Origin: Methylobacterium mesophilicum SR1.6/6
Lineage (GTDB): Bacteria > Pseudomonadota > Alphaproteobacteria > Rhizobiales > Beijerinckiaceae
DNA: 64,000 nt
Direction of reading: 5' to 3'
Assembly: GCF_000364445.2 (NCBI RefSeq)
Contig: NZ_CP043538.1
Location: 474,501 to 538,500, forward strand
Each line of letters begins with the position of its first letter. The stretch's first letter is position 1. The notes below the pieces were generated by a model that did no database searches, was not told where the DNA came from, and saw nothing but the letters and a program-made list of their open reading frames with translations. Shown piece after piece: positions 16,316 to 25,350 of this stretch. The translations under genes were made by a program, and so were the position numbers.

Positions 16316-18109
16316 TCACGCCGCTGCGTCCGGCGTTGGCCGGGCGTCGGTCCCTCGGCCAATCGCCACGGCGAATACCGCGACCGGATCGTCGAAGCCC
16401 TTCAGGCGCCGCGTCCCGAGCGATACCAGGGGAACACCGCTCCCGATCGCCTCGGCCGCCGTGCGGTCGACGAGGATCTGGCCGTCCTCAGCCGACGCGC
16501 ACAGGCGCGATGAGAGGTTCGTCACCGTGCCGATGGCCGTGTAGTCCATCCGGCTGTCGGACCCGATGCGCCCGACCGTGGCCAATCCCATCGCGAGGCC
16601 GACCCCGAAGCCGAGCGCATGGCCGCGCGCTCGCCAGGACGCGGCCATGCCCTGCACCGTCGCCTGCATCTCGATCACCATGCGGGCAGCTCGCAACGCC
16701 GGCTCGGGGCAGGCCACCGGCGCATTCACCAGGATCATGACGCCGTCGCCCGCGAAACTCATGAGCGTCGCACCGTGCCGGTCCACGATCGCGCCGACCG
16801 CCGCGTAGTATTCGCTGAGGACGTCCATGATCACACTCGGCTCAGATCGGGCCGAGAACGGGGTGAAGCCCCGGAGGTCGCCGAAGACGACGACGACCTC
16901 GACGCGCTGTCCATTGAGAACACTGTCATCGCCGGCCCGGTCCACGAGCTCGGCGACTTGCGGCGCGAGGAAGCGTTTAAGCCGGTCGATACGCTCCGAG
17001 CGCTCCCGCGAGATCGCGACCTCGCGTGTCATCTGGTTGAAGCGAGTCGCGAGCCGCCCGAGCTCGTCGGTCCTCGCGATGTCGATGCGGTGATCGAACT
17101 GGCCGGCCCCGATCCGGGCCGCGCCGTCCTCCAGCAGGCGGATCGGCCCGGTCATTCGGCCGGCGAGCCAGTAGGCGAGCGCGGCGGCGAAGCCAGTGCC
17201 GGCGAGCAGCAGGCCGAGCAGGCGCCAGAAGGCAGCTCGGATCGGACCGAATGCCTCGGCGGCCGGCTGGTGGACGACCACGCTCCAGTCCGGCCCCTGG
17301 ACCGGCGCCATGGCGGCGACCACCGTGTGCCCCGCCGGGTCCGGACCGGCGACCGCGCGCCCATCCTGCGCGATGATCGCAGTCCGCAGCGCCCGGAGGT
17401 TCTCGACCGTCCGGTCCGCGGCGCCGCGTAGGACCAGACTGATGTCGGGATGCGCGATGAGCCGGCCCGGCCGGTCGAGCACGAAGGCCTGTCCGGTCTC
17501 TCCGATCCGAATTCCCGCGATAACGTCCAGGATCAGCTTCAGATTGATCTCGGCGACCGCGACGCCGGCCGCGGCGCGGTTTCCCGCCACGGCTACGGTC
17601 ATGTACGGTTCGGAATTGCGGTAATAAGTGACGGGTCCAAACCAAGCCTGCCCGGTCCGAGCCCCCAGAACCGCTGGATCCGCCGATGCGTCATCGCCGC
17701 TCTCGACTCGGTTGAGGCCGATTCGCGATACGGAGAGCCGTTCCTTAGAGACGCCGTCGATCAGCCTGAGGCTCGTTACGGCGGGGGCGTGGCGCAGAAG
17801 GCGCAGCGCGTCGATGCGCCGTCGCTCGTCGGCTCCCTCAGTCCAGGGCAAGTGGACCATCCAAGCGAGCTGGTTTCCGATCCCTTCAAGGAAAATCGCG
17901 ATGCGCGCGGCCGCAGTCCGGGCCTCGGCACCGAGGAGATCGTTCAGGTGGGCCCTCTGGTCCTTATACCCGAACCATGCCTGACTGCCGCCAGCGGCGA
18001 GCAGCGGAACGACCACGGCCGCGAACAGAACAAAGAAGTATTGTCGGAACAGCGAACCCCGCGGCAATATCGGGAAGCCTGCCATCGCCCGATCCATTCC
18101 AAGGCGCAT
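16316..18109 (-). CDS. Class III adenylate/guanylate cyclase with periplasmic Cache sensor and HAMP domain
   Basis: Membrane receptor cyclase, 597 residues. A first membrane span (about 15-38, FFVLFAAVVVPLLAAGG) leads to a double-Cache-like periplasmic sensor (WFGPVTYYRNSEPYMTVAV and GETGQAFVLDRPGRLIAHPD). A second span at about 290-312 is followed by HAMP (RMTGPIRLLEDGAARIGAG). The C-terminal cyclase domain has metal Asp residues in VVFGDLRGFTPF and MSFAGDGVMI, and DYTAIGTVTNLSSRL. The start at 18107-18109 has GGAG seven bases upstream; the open frame runs further back into a decayed integrase and should not be used. An orphan binding protein follows after 28 bases. Confidence 0.9.
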   Translation of the reverse strand: MRLGMDRAMAGFPILPRGSLFRQYFFVLFAAVVVPLLAAGGSQAWFGYKDQRAHLNDLLGAEARTAAARIAIFLEGIGNQLAWMVHLPWTEGADERRRIDALRLLRHAPAVTSLRLIDGVSKERLSVSRIGLNRVESGDDASADPAVLGARTGQAWFGPVTYYRNSEPYMTVAVAGNRAAAGVAVAEINLKLILDVIAGIRIGETGQAFVLDRPGRLIAHPDISLVLRGAADRTVENLRALRTAIIAQDGRAVAGPDPAGHTVVAAMAPVQGPDWSVVVHQPAAEAFGPIRAAFWRLLGLLLAGTGFAAALAYWLAGRMTGPIRLLEDGAARIGAGQFDHRIDIARTDELGRLATRFNQMTREVAISRERSERIDRLKRFLAPQVAELVDRAGDDSVLNGQRVEVVVVFGDLRGFTPFSARSEPSVIMDVLSEYYAAVGAIVDRHGATLMSFAGDGVMILVNAPVACPEPALRAARMVIEMQATVQGMAASWRARGHALGFGVGLAMGLATVGRIGSDSRMDYTAIGTVTNLSSRLCASAEDGQILVDRTAAEAIGSGVPLVSLGTRRLKGFDDPVAVFAVAIGRGTDARPTPDAAA

Positions 18110-18403
18110 CGATACGCTCCGGGAAGATCGCGCCAAGATCCCTGCAGTGCCTCTGAAACGCACCGGGGATTGCCCGAGCTCGCCGGTCAGTGCGCGACTA
18201 TGTTCCGGACCAGAGTGCAGCGCCAGTCTATCCTGCGGGTCGCTGACCGAAGCGGGGTTCGAACACACATCGAGATGGGCCGCGTTTCCGCGTCGTCTGC
18301 TTCGGAGAGGCAACTCGATTCGGAAGAATGACCGAGATAGGCGCTTTAGTGCCAGGCTAATTTGAGAGCTCCTCGACATTGGAGCCGAGGGGCCGAGCGC
18401 TGA

Positions 18404-19032
18404 AATCTCAGTACCCTCGGCCAGGGTCAGAGCATCCTCGACGTCCACACCGAGGTACCTGACCGTACTCTCGATCTTGGTATGACCGAGTAGGATTTGG
18501 ACGGCACGCAGGTCGCCGGTCCGTTCGTAGATCAACGACGCCTTGTGCGACGGAAGGAGTGGGTGCCGTCATCCTGACTTCGCATCCCGATGCCCATGAC
18601 TCAGTCATCGACCAGGCGCGCATACTGCCGGGTGCTGATGCGGGTGACACCGTCGAGCCGACTCGGAAAGGCATAATCGTCTAGCGTTCCACCCCTCGCC
18701 TCCAGCCATGCGAGGATGCTGGCACGCGCGGGTTCGAGCCATTCGGACTGCACCGGTCGGCCGGTCCTGCGCTGGATGACGACAGCCCGGCTGCCAACGC
18801 GCCCACCACTGACGAGATCGCTGATCCAGAGCTTGACGATGTCGCAGCCGCGCAGCGTGCTGTCGATGGCGAGATCAAACATCACCCGGTCACGTGTCCG
18901 CTGTTCGCGGTCGAGCCAGAACCGGATGGCCCAGACCTGCTGAGGCTTGAGGGCGCGCTTGGCGCCGAGCTTGCGGCCAGCGTTCCAGGCTGGCCGGCCT
19001 TTCTGAGCCGGACCGTATGCGGAATGTCCCAT
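18404..19032 (-). pseudogene. Tyrosine recombinase (integrase), broken by a stop and a frameshift
   Basis: A phage-type integrase of the small (about 200 residue) rhizobial type. The first part reads from MGHSAYGPAQKGRPAWNAG through LKPQQVWAIRFWLD, CDIVKLWISDLVSGG and ISTRQYARLVDD. TGA then stands at the expected Trp position (18601-18603). A single-base loss near 18540 in the RRTKAS block shifts the frame. The rest, with IYERTGDLRAVQILLGHTK containing the LGHT motif and VRYLGVDVEDALTLAEGTE, is read from 18535 down to 18404. That frame runs on, without a stop, towards the cyclase gene. Both lesions disable the protein. Confidence 0.85.
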
Positions 19033-19351
19033 CGTCTATCTCCGCGCCGGCCCATGCCGACGAGGCGAGAAGACACCCGAACCGATGCTCCCTACGCTGA
19101 AGCCAGCCTAAGCAGACGGGCTGGTTGCGACCCAACTTCGCCTTAACAGCGTGTATCGAGATCTCCGGAAAGCGGACATTCGCTGAAGATCACGAGGCGA
19201 ATGCGTCGCATACGCCCAGACCCCAACTTCCCGCGCGATCTCATCAGGCTGAACGCCTGTGAGAGGTGATGCTCGTGGGTGACCCGGAACTCGCCCGTCC
19301 CCTGGGAGATGCCTCGGTACGACGCTATTCAGCACGCCTGGAGAGATCAGC
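19033..19351. other. Gap between integrase remnant and catalase-family gene
   Basis: 319 bases with no supported gene. It contains one AAAGCGGAC block of the dispersed repeat family near 19164. The last 25 bases carry the GGAGAG ribosome site of the catalase-family gene. Confidence 0.4.
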
Positions 19352-20435
19352 ATGACCTACCTGCGCTACGCGCCCGACATCGAGAGGCCAGCGCCGAACG
19401 AGCAAGAGACTATCGACGGCATCATCCAGGGCATGACTCAGCAGGCGCAGACGGTCGAGAAGCGCGAGCACCACGCGGTCCGCGCCAGTCACGCCAAGAG
19501 CTCCGCCTGCGTGACGGGCGAACTGACAGTCGCCCCCGACCTGCCGCCGGAACTCGCTCAGGGCCTATTCGCGACGCCCGGCACGCACAAGGTGGCCGTA
19601 CGGTTCGCCCAGGGTCCGGGCGAGACCCTCGGTGACCGGGTGTCCACTCACCGTGGCATGTCGATCAAGGTGTTCGACGTGCCGGGCGAGAAACTGTCCG
19701 GCCACGGCATCAATACCCAGGACTTTGTACTCGCCACCGGCACGACCTTCCCGTCCGGAACAGCAGCGGGATTTTTGCGCGACGGGACCGTCATCGGCAA
19801 GTCGACCGGGATGCCGGAGGGGGTGAAGAGCGCCGTCTCATCGACCGCGCGCAACCTCAACCGGGTTCTGCACGCCTTCGGCGCCGAGAGCGCCATGGCC
19901 GATTTTTTTCGGTCACCCCTACAGCCACCCACTCGCCGACAGCTACTTCAGCCAAGCGCCCGTGCGCTTCGGCGACTACGTGGCCAAGCTCGGTGCAATA
20001 CCGATGACCGAGGCCCAGCGTGCGCTCTCCGAGTGGCGGCTCGACCCGCACCAGGACGAGGACGGCTTCCGGCACGCCTCGATCGCGTTCTTCCGGGAAA
20101 ATGAGGTGGTGTTCGAGTTGAAGGCGCAACTCTGGGCGGATGCCGAGAAGCAGCCCATCGAAGACGCCTCGGTCGACTGGCCGGTCTCGGTCAGCCCATA
20201 CCGCACGGTGGCGACGGTCCGCCTGCCACGGCAGGACGCCTATTCCCCCGAGCGGGTCCGCTACTTCGACGAGGTGATGACCTTCCGCCCGGCGCACAGT
20301 CTCGCCGCCCACCGCCCCCTCGGCTCGATCATGCGGGCCCGTTTGCAGGTCTACCAGGCACTCAGCGCGTTCCGCCATCGCGAGAACTGCGTGGCGGAAG
20401 AGGATACGAGCACCATCGACCGCATCCCCGCCTGA
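19352..20435 (+). pseudogene. Catalase-family (haem, SrpA-like) protein with a T-tract frameshift
   Basis: A small catalase-related haem protein, about 360 residues when both frames are joined. Frame one runs from MTYLRYAPDIERPAP through HAVRASHAKSSACVTGEL, KVAVRFAQGPGE and DRVSTHRGMSIKVFDV to ESAMADFF. At 19903-19909 a run of seven Ts breaks the frame; six would give ADFFGHPYSHPLADSYFSQ. Frame two continues PVRFGDYVAKLGAIPM, VFELKAQLWADAE, PIEDASVDWP and LAAHRPLGSIMRARLQVYQ to 20435. Everything else is intact, so a very recent mutation, phase variation or a sequencing error are all possible. GGAGAG precedes the ATG. Confidence 0.85.
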
Positions 20436-20749
20436 GTGACCGCGCCGCGTCGCACCGCTTCCCGCCGGGGTCGGGTGGGGCGCCTTGATCCCGGCGGAGC
20501 GCGAGGGGTGGAGCGGTTGCGGAAGCCGCTCCAACTCCGAGAGATCGTCACGCCCTCGCGAAACTGGAACCGTCAGCATAACTCCAGGGCGGACGCTGCG
20601 GTGATGTCTGCATCGACGCGATGACGCCCGAAAGCGGGTCGGCAGGAAGCCACCCTGAACGGTCGTTCCGCGTCCGACCCAACCCCGTCGTAGATTGGGG
20701 TTGGTGTTTCTCTCAGAAGCGGACGTGCAGGGTGCACAGTTAGGGCAGC
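20436..20749. other. Gap with partial repeat blocks
   Basis: 314 bases with no supported gene. Blocks such as CCCGAAAGCGGGTCGGCAGG, CCTGAACGGTC and AGAAGCGGACGTGCAGGG resemble pieces of the dispersed repeat family and of the region 42600-42660. Confidence 0.4.
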
Positions 20750-21673
20750 TCAGCGCACCCACCCCGCCTTGATGGCTGAGGCGACTTCATCGACGAATAG
20801 GCGCGTCTTCGCGGGCACCAAGCGTCCGGGTGGCATCACCGCGTAGACGCCGCCGTCCTCGCGCCCGCCCCAGCCCGGCAGCACCTCGATTAGACTGCCA
20901 TCCCGCAGGGCCGGCCCCGCCAGCCAGTCGGCCGTGAAGGTGATGCCGGCCCCCTCAACCGCCGCTGCGAGCAGCACCTCCGAGTGGTCCGCCACCAGGG
21001 TGCAATCCGGACGCACCGTGTGCCGCCGACCACCCTTCGTCAGCGGCCAGTCGGGCCAGGCGGCGTAGCCGGTGAAACCCAAGCAGGCATGGCCGGCGAG
21101 GTCGGCGGGCGTCGCCGGGGAACCTCGCTCGGCCAAGTAGCCCGGCGAGGCCACCAGCAGGTTCCGGTAAGTCGCGATCTTGCGGGTTGTCAGGCTGCTG
21201 TCGCGCGGCTTGCCCGCCGCGACCCGGATCGAGACGTCGATGCCTTCGGCGACGAGGTCGACGAAGCGGTCGGTGAAGCGAAGGTCCAGCCGGATCAGCG
21301 GGTGCCGTGCGAGGAAGCCGGGCAGCAGCGGCGAGACCCACTGCCGCCCGAAGGTCAGCGGCAGGGAGACCCGTACGAGCCCCTGCGGGCTGGCGGCATG
21401 GTCGCTGGCCTCCCTGCTCGCGCTCGCCAGTTCCTCAAGCAGCGCCTGGACGCGCCGGCAGTAAGTCGCGCCGACCTCCGTGAGCGCCACGCGCCGCGTC
21501 GTGCGTGAAAGCAACCGAACCCCGAGGCGCTGCTCGACTTGGCTCACGCGCCGCGACAGCACTGAGGCGTCACGGCCGAGCGCCTCCGCGGCTTTGGCGA
21601 AGCTGCCCGCCTCGGCGACCGCCACGAAGGCGGTAAGCTCGTCCAGGCTGACTTGGTCCAGTAATTCCTGCAT
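20750..21673 (-). CDS. LysR-family transcriptional regulator, divergent from two SDR genes
   Basis: 307 residues. The helix-turn-helix is at residues 8-66 (TAFVAVAEAGSFAKAAEALG, then SVLSRRVSQVEQRLGVRLLSR), followed by the effector-binding domain (LVRVSLPLTFGRQWVSPLLPGF). It belongs to the CrgA/AaeR-like subgroup by its DLRFTDRFVDLVAEGIDVSIR block. The start MQELLDQ at 21671-21673 places the DNA-binding domain at the N-terminus; a much longer open frame upstream is antisense to the SDR gene and was not used. It probably regulates the divergent SDR pair. Confidence 0.9.
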   Translation of the reverse strand: MQELLDQVSLDELTAFVAVAEAGSFAKAAEALGRDASVLSRRVSQVEQRLGVRLLSRTTRRVALTEVGATYCRRVQALLEELASASREASDHAASPQGLVRVSLPLTFGRQWVSPLLPGFLARHPLIRLDLRFTDRFVDLVAEGIDVSIRVAAGKPRDSSLTTRKIATYRNLLVASPGYLAERGSPATPADLAGHACLGFTGYAAWPDWPLTKGGRRHTVRPDCTLVADHSEVLLAAAVEGAGITFTADWLAGPALRDGSLIEVLPGWGGREDGGVYAVMPPGRLVPAKTRLFVDEVASAIKAGWVR

Positions 21674-21702
21674 AAACTGCACGAGTGAAATGCAAAGGCG
21701 CC

Positions 21703-21712
21703 GGATTAATCC
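21703..21712. promoter_or_regulatory. GGATTAATCC palindrome in the LysR/SDR divergent promoter
   Basis: A 10-bp perfect palindrome centred in the 93-base gap between the LysR gene and the first SDR. It is a candidate operator, though LysR sites are usually longer. The first SDR has a GAGGAG ribosome site just before 21767. Confidence 0.35.
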
Positions 21713-21766
21713 AGCCATGTGCAAGGCGTACATCGGGCACATCGAAACGTCGAGGAGACAAAAACG

Positions 21767-22423
21767 ATGAGCACCTTCCTCAGCATCGGCTCCGGCCCGG
21801 GCATGGGCCTCGCGACCGCGGAGCGCTTCGCCCGCGAGGGCTTCCAAGTCGTCCTGAGCGCCCGCAACGAGGGCAAGGTCAGGGACCTCGCCGAGCAGCT
21901 CAAGGCCAAGGGTCACAAGGTCGAGGTCCGCACCGTCGATGCGGGCGATCCGGCCAGCGTCGCGAAGCTCATCGAGGGCGTCGAGCGCGACTTCGGCGGC
22001 ATTGACGTGCTGCACTTCAACGCCGCCTCGATGCGAAACCAGACCCTGGCCGACCAGCCGCGCGACAGCTTCAACACCGACCTCGCCGTCAACATCGGCG
22101 GTGCTGCCGTCGCCGCCCAGGCCGCAGCCCCGAAGATGCTCCAGCTCGGATCGGGCTCCGTCCTGTTCACGGGCGGCGGCTTCGGGCTGCAGCCGCACCC
22201 TCAGTACCTCTCGCTCAGCATCGGCAAGGCGGGCATCCGCGCTCTGGCGCAGGGCATCTTCGAGCCGTTCAAGGAGAAGGGCGTGCACGTCGCCACCGTG
22301 ACGGTCGCGGGCTTCGTCACCACCGCCGCGGACGCCAACGCGGTGGCCGAGCACTTCTGGCAGCTCCACAGCCAGCCGAAGGGCTCCTGGGAGGTCGAGG
22401 CTATGTACACCCCGAAGGGCTGA
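21767..22423 (+). CDS. Atypical SDR-family protein lacking the usual catalytic Tyr
   Basis: 218 residues with a Rossmann fold: MSTFLSIGSGPGMGLATAE gives a glycine-rich loop of the G-x-G-P-G-M-G kind. The NNAG position reads HFNAAS. The active-site helix reads LSLSIGKAGIRAL, so the Lys remains but the Tyr four residues earlier is Leu. It is therefore a divergent SDR whose catalysis, if any, may differ. It is divergent from a LysR gene and followed after 55 bases by a second odd SDR. The start at 21767 is supported by CGAGGAG upstream. Confidence 0.85.
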   Translation: MSTFLSIGSGPGMGLATAERFAREGFQVVLSARNEGKVRDLAEQLKAKGHKVEVRTVDAGDPASVAKLIEGVERDFGGIDVLHFNAASMRNQTLADQPRDSFNTDLAVNIGGAAVAAQAAAPKMLQLGSGSVLFTGGGFGLQPHPQYLSLSIGKAGIRALAQGIFEPFKEKGVHVATVTVAGFVTTAADANAVAEHFWQLHSQPKGSWEVEAMYTPKG

Positions 22424-22478
22424 GCCATTTCAGGGTGACCGACGACACGATAGCCGATCCAAGAACGGGAGAACGCCG

Positions 22479-23198
22479 ATGACGACGCAGACGCTGAAAG
22501 GCCAACGCTTCCTTGTCGTCGGCGGAAGTTCCGGGATCGGTCTGGCTATCGCGGCGGCGGCCCTCGCGGCCGGCGCCGAGGTCACGGTCGCCTCCCGCTC
22601 CAAGGAGAAACTCGACGTCGCCATCGGCACGCTTGGGACCGGCGCCAGCGCCGCCGTGCTGGACACCGGCGACGCCACGGGCATCGAGCGCTTCTTCGCC
22701 GATCAGGCTCCCTGGGACCACATCGCGGTCTCGGCGGCCGAGACGGCGCGGGGTCCCGTCCGACAGTTGGACCTCGATGCCGCGAAGGCGGCCATGGAGA
22801 GCAAGTTCTGGGGAGCCTACCGGATCGCCCGGTCCATGCGGATCAGGGAGGGTGGCACCCTGACCTTCATCTCGGGCTTCATGAGCGAGCGGCCCCAAGC
22901 CGCCGCCCCGCTCCAGGGCGCGATCAACGCGGCGCTGGAAAGCCTGGCCCGCGGGCTGGCGCTCGAACTCGCGCCCGCCCGGGTGAACACCGTCTCGCCG
23001 GGCCTGATCGAGACGCCGCTCTGGTCACGAATGCCGGAGAAGGACCGGGCGGCCATGTATGCCGGGGCGGCCGAGAGGCTGCCGGCGCGGCGCGTGGGCC
23101 AGTCCGAGGACATCGCCAACGCGGTGATGTTCCTCGCCACCACACCCTTCGCGACGGGGTCGAACGTCCGCGTCGACGGCGGCGGCACCATCGCGTGA
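22479..23198 (+). CDS. Second SDR-family protein lacking the YxxxK motif
   Basis: 239 residues. The cofactor loop is intact (LVVGGSSGIGLAIA), the catalytic-Ser region is LTFISGFMSE, and the C-terminal blocks VNTVSPGLIETPLWSR and GSNVRVDGGGTIA are normal. The active-site helix reads AAPLQGAINAALESL, where both Tyr and Lys of YxxxK are replaced. Non-canonical SDRs of this sort are annotated widely as oxidoreductases without proof. The two SDRs form an apparent operon under the divergent LysR regulator. Confidence 0.87.
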   Translation: MTTQTLKGQRFLVVGGSSGIGLAIAAAALAAGAEVTVASRSKEKLDVAIGTLGTGASAAVLDTGDATGIERFFADQAPWDHIAVSAAETARGPVRQLDLDAAKAAMESKFWGAYRIARSMRIREGGTLTFISGFMSERPQAAAPLQGAINAALESLARGLALELAPARVNTVSPGLIETPLWSRMPEKDRAAMYAGAAERLPARRVGQSEDIANAVMFLATTPFATGSNVRVDGGGTIA

Positions 23199-23441
23199 TC
23201 GAAGCCCCTGTCCTCGACGCCACCCGAACGTCGGCGGCAAGGTCGACGGGCGGATGCCAAGTTACCGCCAGCAGCATAGTTTATTTTCGCTGACGACGAT
23301 GTCCGTTTATCCGTCGTCACTCGCCCAAAGCCGACCGGCGGAAATCTACCCAAAGTGGTCGTGAGGATAGCCTGCGATCTTCACAGAAACAGACGTTCGT
23401 CGATGCGGTGCTCCGATTGTATGCGAGCCGGGCGGCGAGCT

Positions 23442-25058
23442 CTACGTCCGAATGTGCTCCCACACCTTGGAGATGACGACCGATCCCTCGCCGACCGAGG
23501 CTGCGACCCGCTTGACGGAGCTGGCGCGGACGTCGCCGACCGCGAAGATTCCCGGATGCGACGTCGCATAGGGCGAACGCGCGCCGATCGCGTCTCCGGT
23601 CAGGACAAAGCCGTGGCCATCGAGTTCTACGAGCCCCGATAGCCAGCCGGTATTGGGGGCGGCGCCCACCATGACGAACACGGCACAGGTCGAAATCCTG
23701 CGCGTCGATCCGTCGGCGACGGTGCGGATCGTCACCGCGTCGAGATGGTCGTCACCGTGCAGGTCGGTGACCTCGGCCCCGTGCTCAATGGTGATCGCCG
23801 GGTCTGCCTCCAGCCGGCTCGACAGGTAGCTCGACATGGAGGTGGCGAGCGATTGCCCGCGCACCAAGAGACGAACGTGTCGCGCTGAGCGGCTGAGATA
23901 CATCGCGGCCTGGCCCGCCGAGTTGCCGCCGCCGATCACGATCGTCTCGGCATTCCGGCAGTAGCGGGCCTCGATCTCCGTCGCAGCATAATAGATGCCG
24001 GCGCCCTCGAACGCTTCGAGACGGTCGATCGGCAATCTTCGATACTGGACGCCGGTCGCGACGACGACGGCCTGTCCCCGGACGCGCCGGCCATTGTCGA
24101 ACGTCGCACAAAACGATCCGTCCTCAAGCCGTTCCAACTTCGCCACGCGTCGCGGCATCGCGAAACGTGTGCCGAACTTCATCGCCTGGATTTCGCCGCG
24201 CCAGACGAGGTCGGCGCCCGAGATCCCGGTCGGGAAGCCCATGTAGTTCTCGATCCGGCTCGATGTGCCGGCCTGACCGCCGATCGCTACATCCTCGATG
24301 ACCAACGCGCGCAGACCCTCCGCACCCGCATAGACGCCCGCCGCCACGCCGGCCGGACCGCCGCCCACGATGAGGACGTCGAAGGCCTCGTCGTCGACGA
24401 GGTTGTAGTCGAGGCCGAGCAGCCGCGCGATCTTGGCGGGCGTCGGCTCGGTCACGACCACGTCCCGGCCGAAGATGACCGCCGGTCGATTATTCGCGAT
24501 CGAGCAAGCCGTGGCGACGCTCGCCGCCTCCGAGCTGCCCAGCGGATAGGTCCTGTAGGGAAGCCGGTTGCGGCTCGCGAACTCGGCGATCCGCCGCACG
24601 CTCCGGTCATCGTCCTCGCCGATGAGCACGAGCGTGCCGTCGTGCGAGTCGAGCTGCCGTCGCCGCCGTGCGGCGAGGACTGTGATGATGATGTCCGACA
24701 TCTCCGGAATCTCGGACATCAGTCGCAGCATCTCGGGGCGCGGCACCTCGGTCACGACCGTATCTGAGCTGGCCCGCATGGGCATCGACCAGACGCCGCC
24801 GTTCAGGAACGAGATCTCGCCCATGAACTGGGTGGGACCGAGGGTGGATGGGAGATGGCGCTCGTCCGTGAAGGGATTCACGACTTCGATCTCGCCGGCC
24901 TCGACATACACGAAGCGATCGGCTGGATCACCGGCACGGACGAGAAAGGCGCCCGCGGGGTAATGCTTCTCGGCCCCGATCGCCCGCAAGGCGGCGACAT
25001 GCGATGCGGCGAGGGGGATGCGCTGCATCTCGCGCAGGTCATGGCCGATCGTTTCCAA
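23442..25058 (-). CDS. Cyclic-nucleotide-binding domain fused to a thioredoxin-reductase-like flavoprotein
   Basis: 538 residues. Residues 1-130 form a cNMP-binding-like domain (FLVRAGDPADRFVYVEAGEIEVV, FMGEISFLNGGVWSMPMRAS). A linker region (about 140-220) with IGEDDDRSVRRIAEFASRN follows. The C-terminal 310 residues are a thioredoxin-reductase fold with FAD loop VGGGPAGVAAGVYA, GGQAGTSSRIENYMGFP, NAD(P) loop IGGGNSAGQAAMYLSR and the terminal GDVRASSVKRVAASVGEGS. The redox CxxC of true TrxR is absent: that stretch reads YYAATEIEARYC. It is probably a regulated NAD(P)H flavoenzyme responding to cAMP or cGMP; the electron acceptor is unknown. Confidence 0.9.
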   Translation of the reverse strand: METIGHDLREMQRIPLAASHVAALRAIGAEKHYPAGAFLVRAGDPADRFVYVEAGEIEVVNPFTDERHLPSTLGPTQFMGEISFLNGGVWSMPMRASSDTVVTEVPRPEMLRLMSEIPEMSDIIITVLAARRRRQLDSHDGTLVLIGEDDDRSVRRIAEFASRNRLPYRTYPLGSSEAASVATACSIANNRPAVIFGRDVVVTEPTPAKIARLLGLDYNLVDDEAFDVLIVGGGPAGVAAGVYAGAEGLRALVIEDVAIGGQAGTSSRIENYMGFPTGISGADLVWRGEIQAMKFGTRFAMPRRVAKLERLEDGSFCATFDNGRRVRGQAVVVATGVQYRRLPIDRLEAFEGAGIYYAATEIEARYCRNAETIVIGGGNSAGQAAMYLSRSARHVRLLVRGQSLATSMSSYLSSRLEADPAITIEHGAEVTDLHGDDHLDAVTIRTVADGSTRRISTCAVFVMVGAAPNTGWLSGLVELDGHGFVLTGDAIGARSPYATSHPGIFAVGDVRASSVKRVAASVGEGSVVISKVWEHIRT

Positions 25059-25350
25059 GGGTCGTTCCCGTCGCAGGCCATCCGCTGCAGCGCAGCATCG
25101 ATGGCTCGGTCACTACTGGCAAGGCCCTCGGCGGGGGCGATTGTTTGATCGAAGCTGGTAGCCTGCAGTGACTTACGTGGACTTGCAGCCCGGCCTTGGC
25201 CAAGGTTCGCTTCGGAGAAGGCCGCGAAAATCTTGAAACGGCAGAGTTGGGCGCAAAGCGGCCGGTTCGCCGAAGTATCGTTGCTACGCTCGAGCTCGCA
25301 GCCAGCAACAAAAGTGTCTTTATGTGACACGCGCCACTGACGGGTGATGC

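Noticed and set aside
18230..18260. GGTTCGAAC as a tRNA T-loop
   Set aside because: The flanking sequence lies just upstream of the cyclase start and forms neither a T-stem nor an acceptor stem.
20750..22369. Long minus-strand frame that would give LysR a 230-residue N-terminal extension
   Set aside because: The extension is antisense to the SDR gene; the LysR helix-turn-helix begins right after the Met at 21671-21673.
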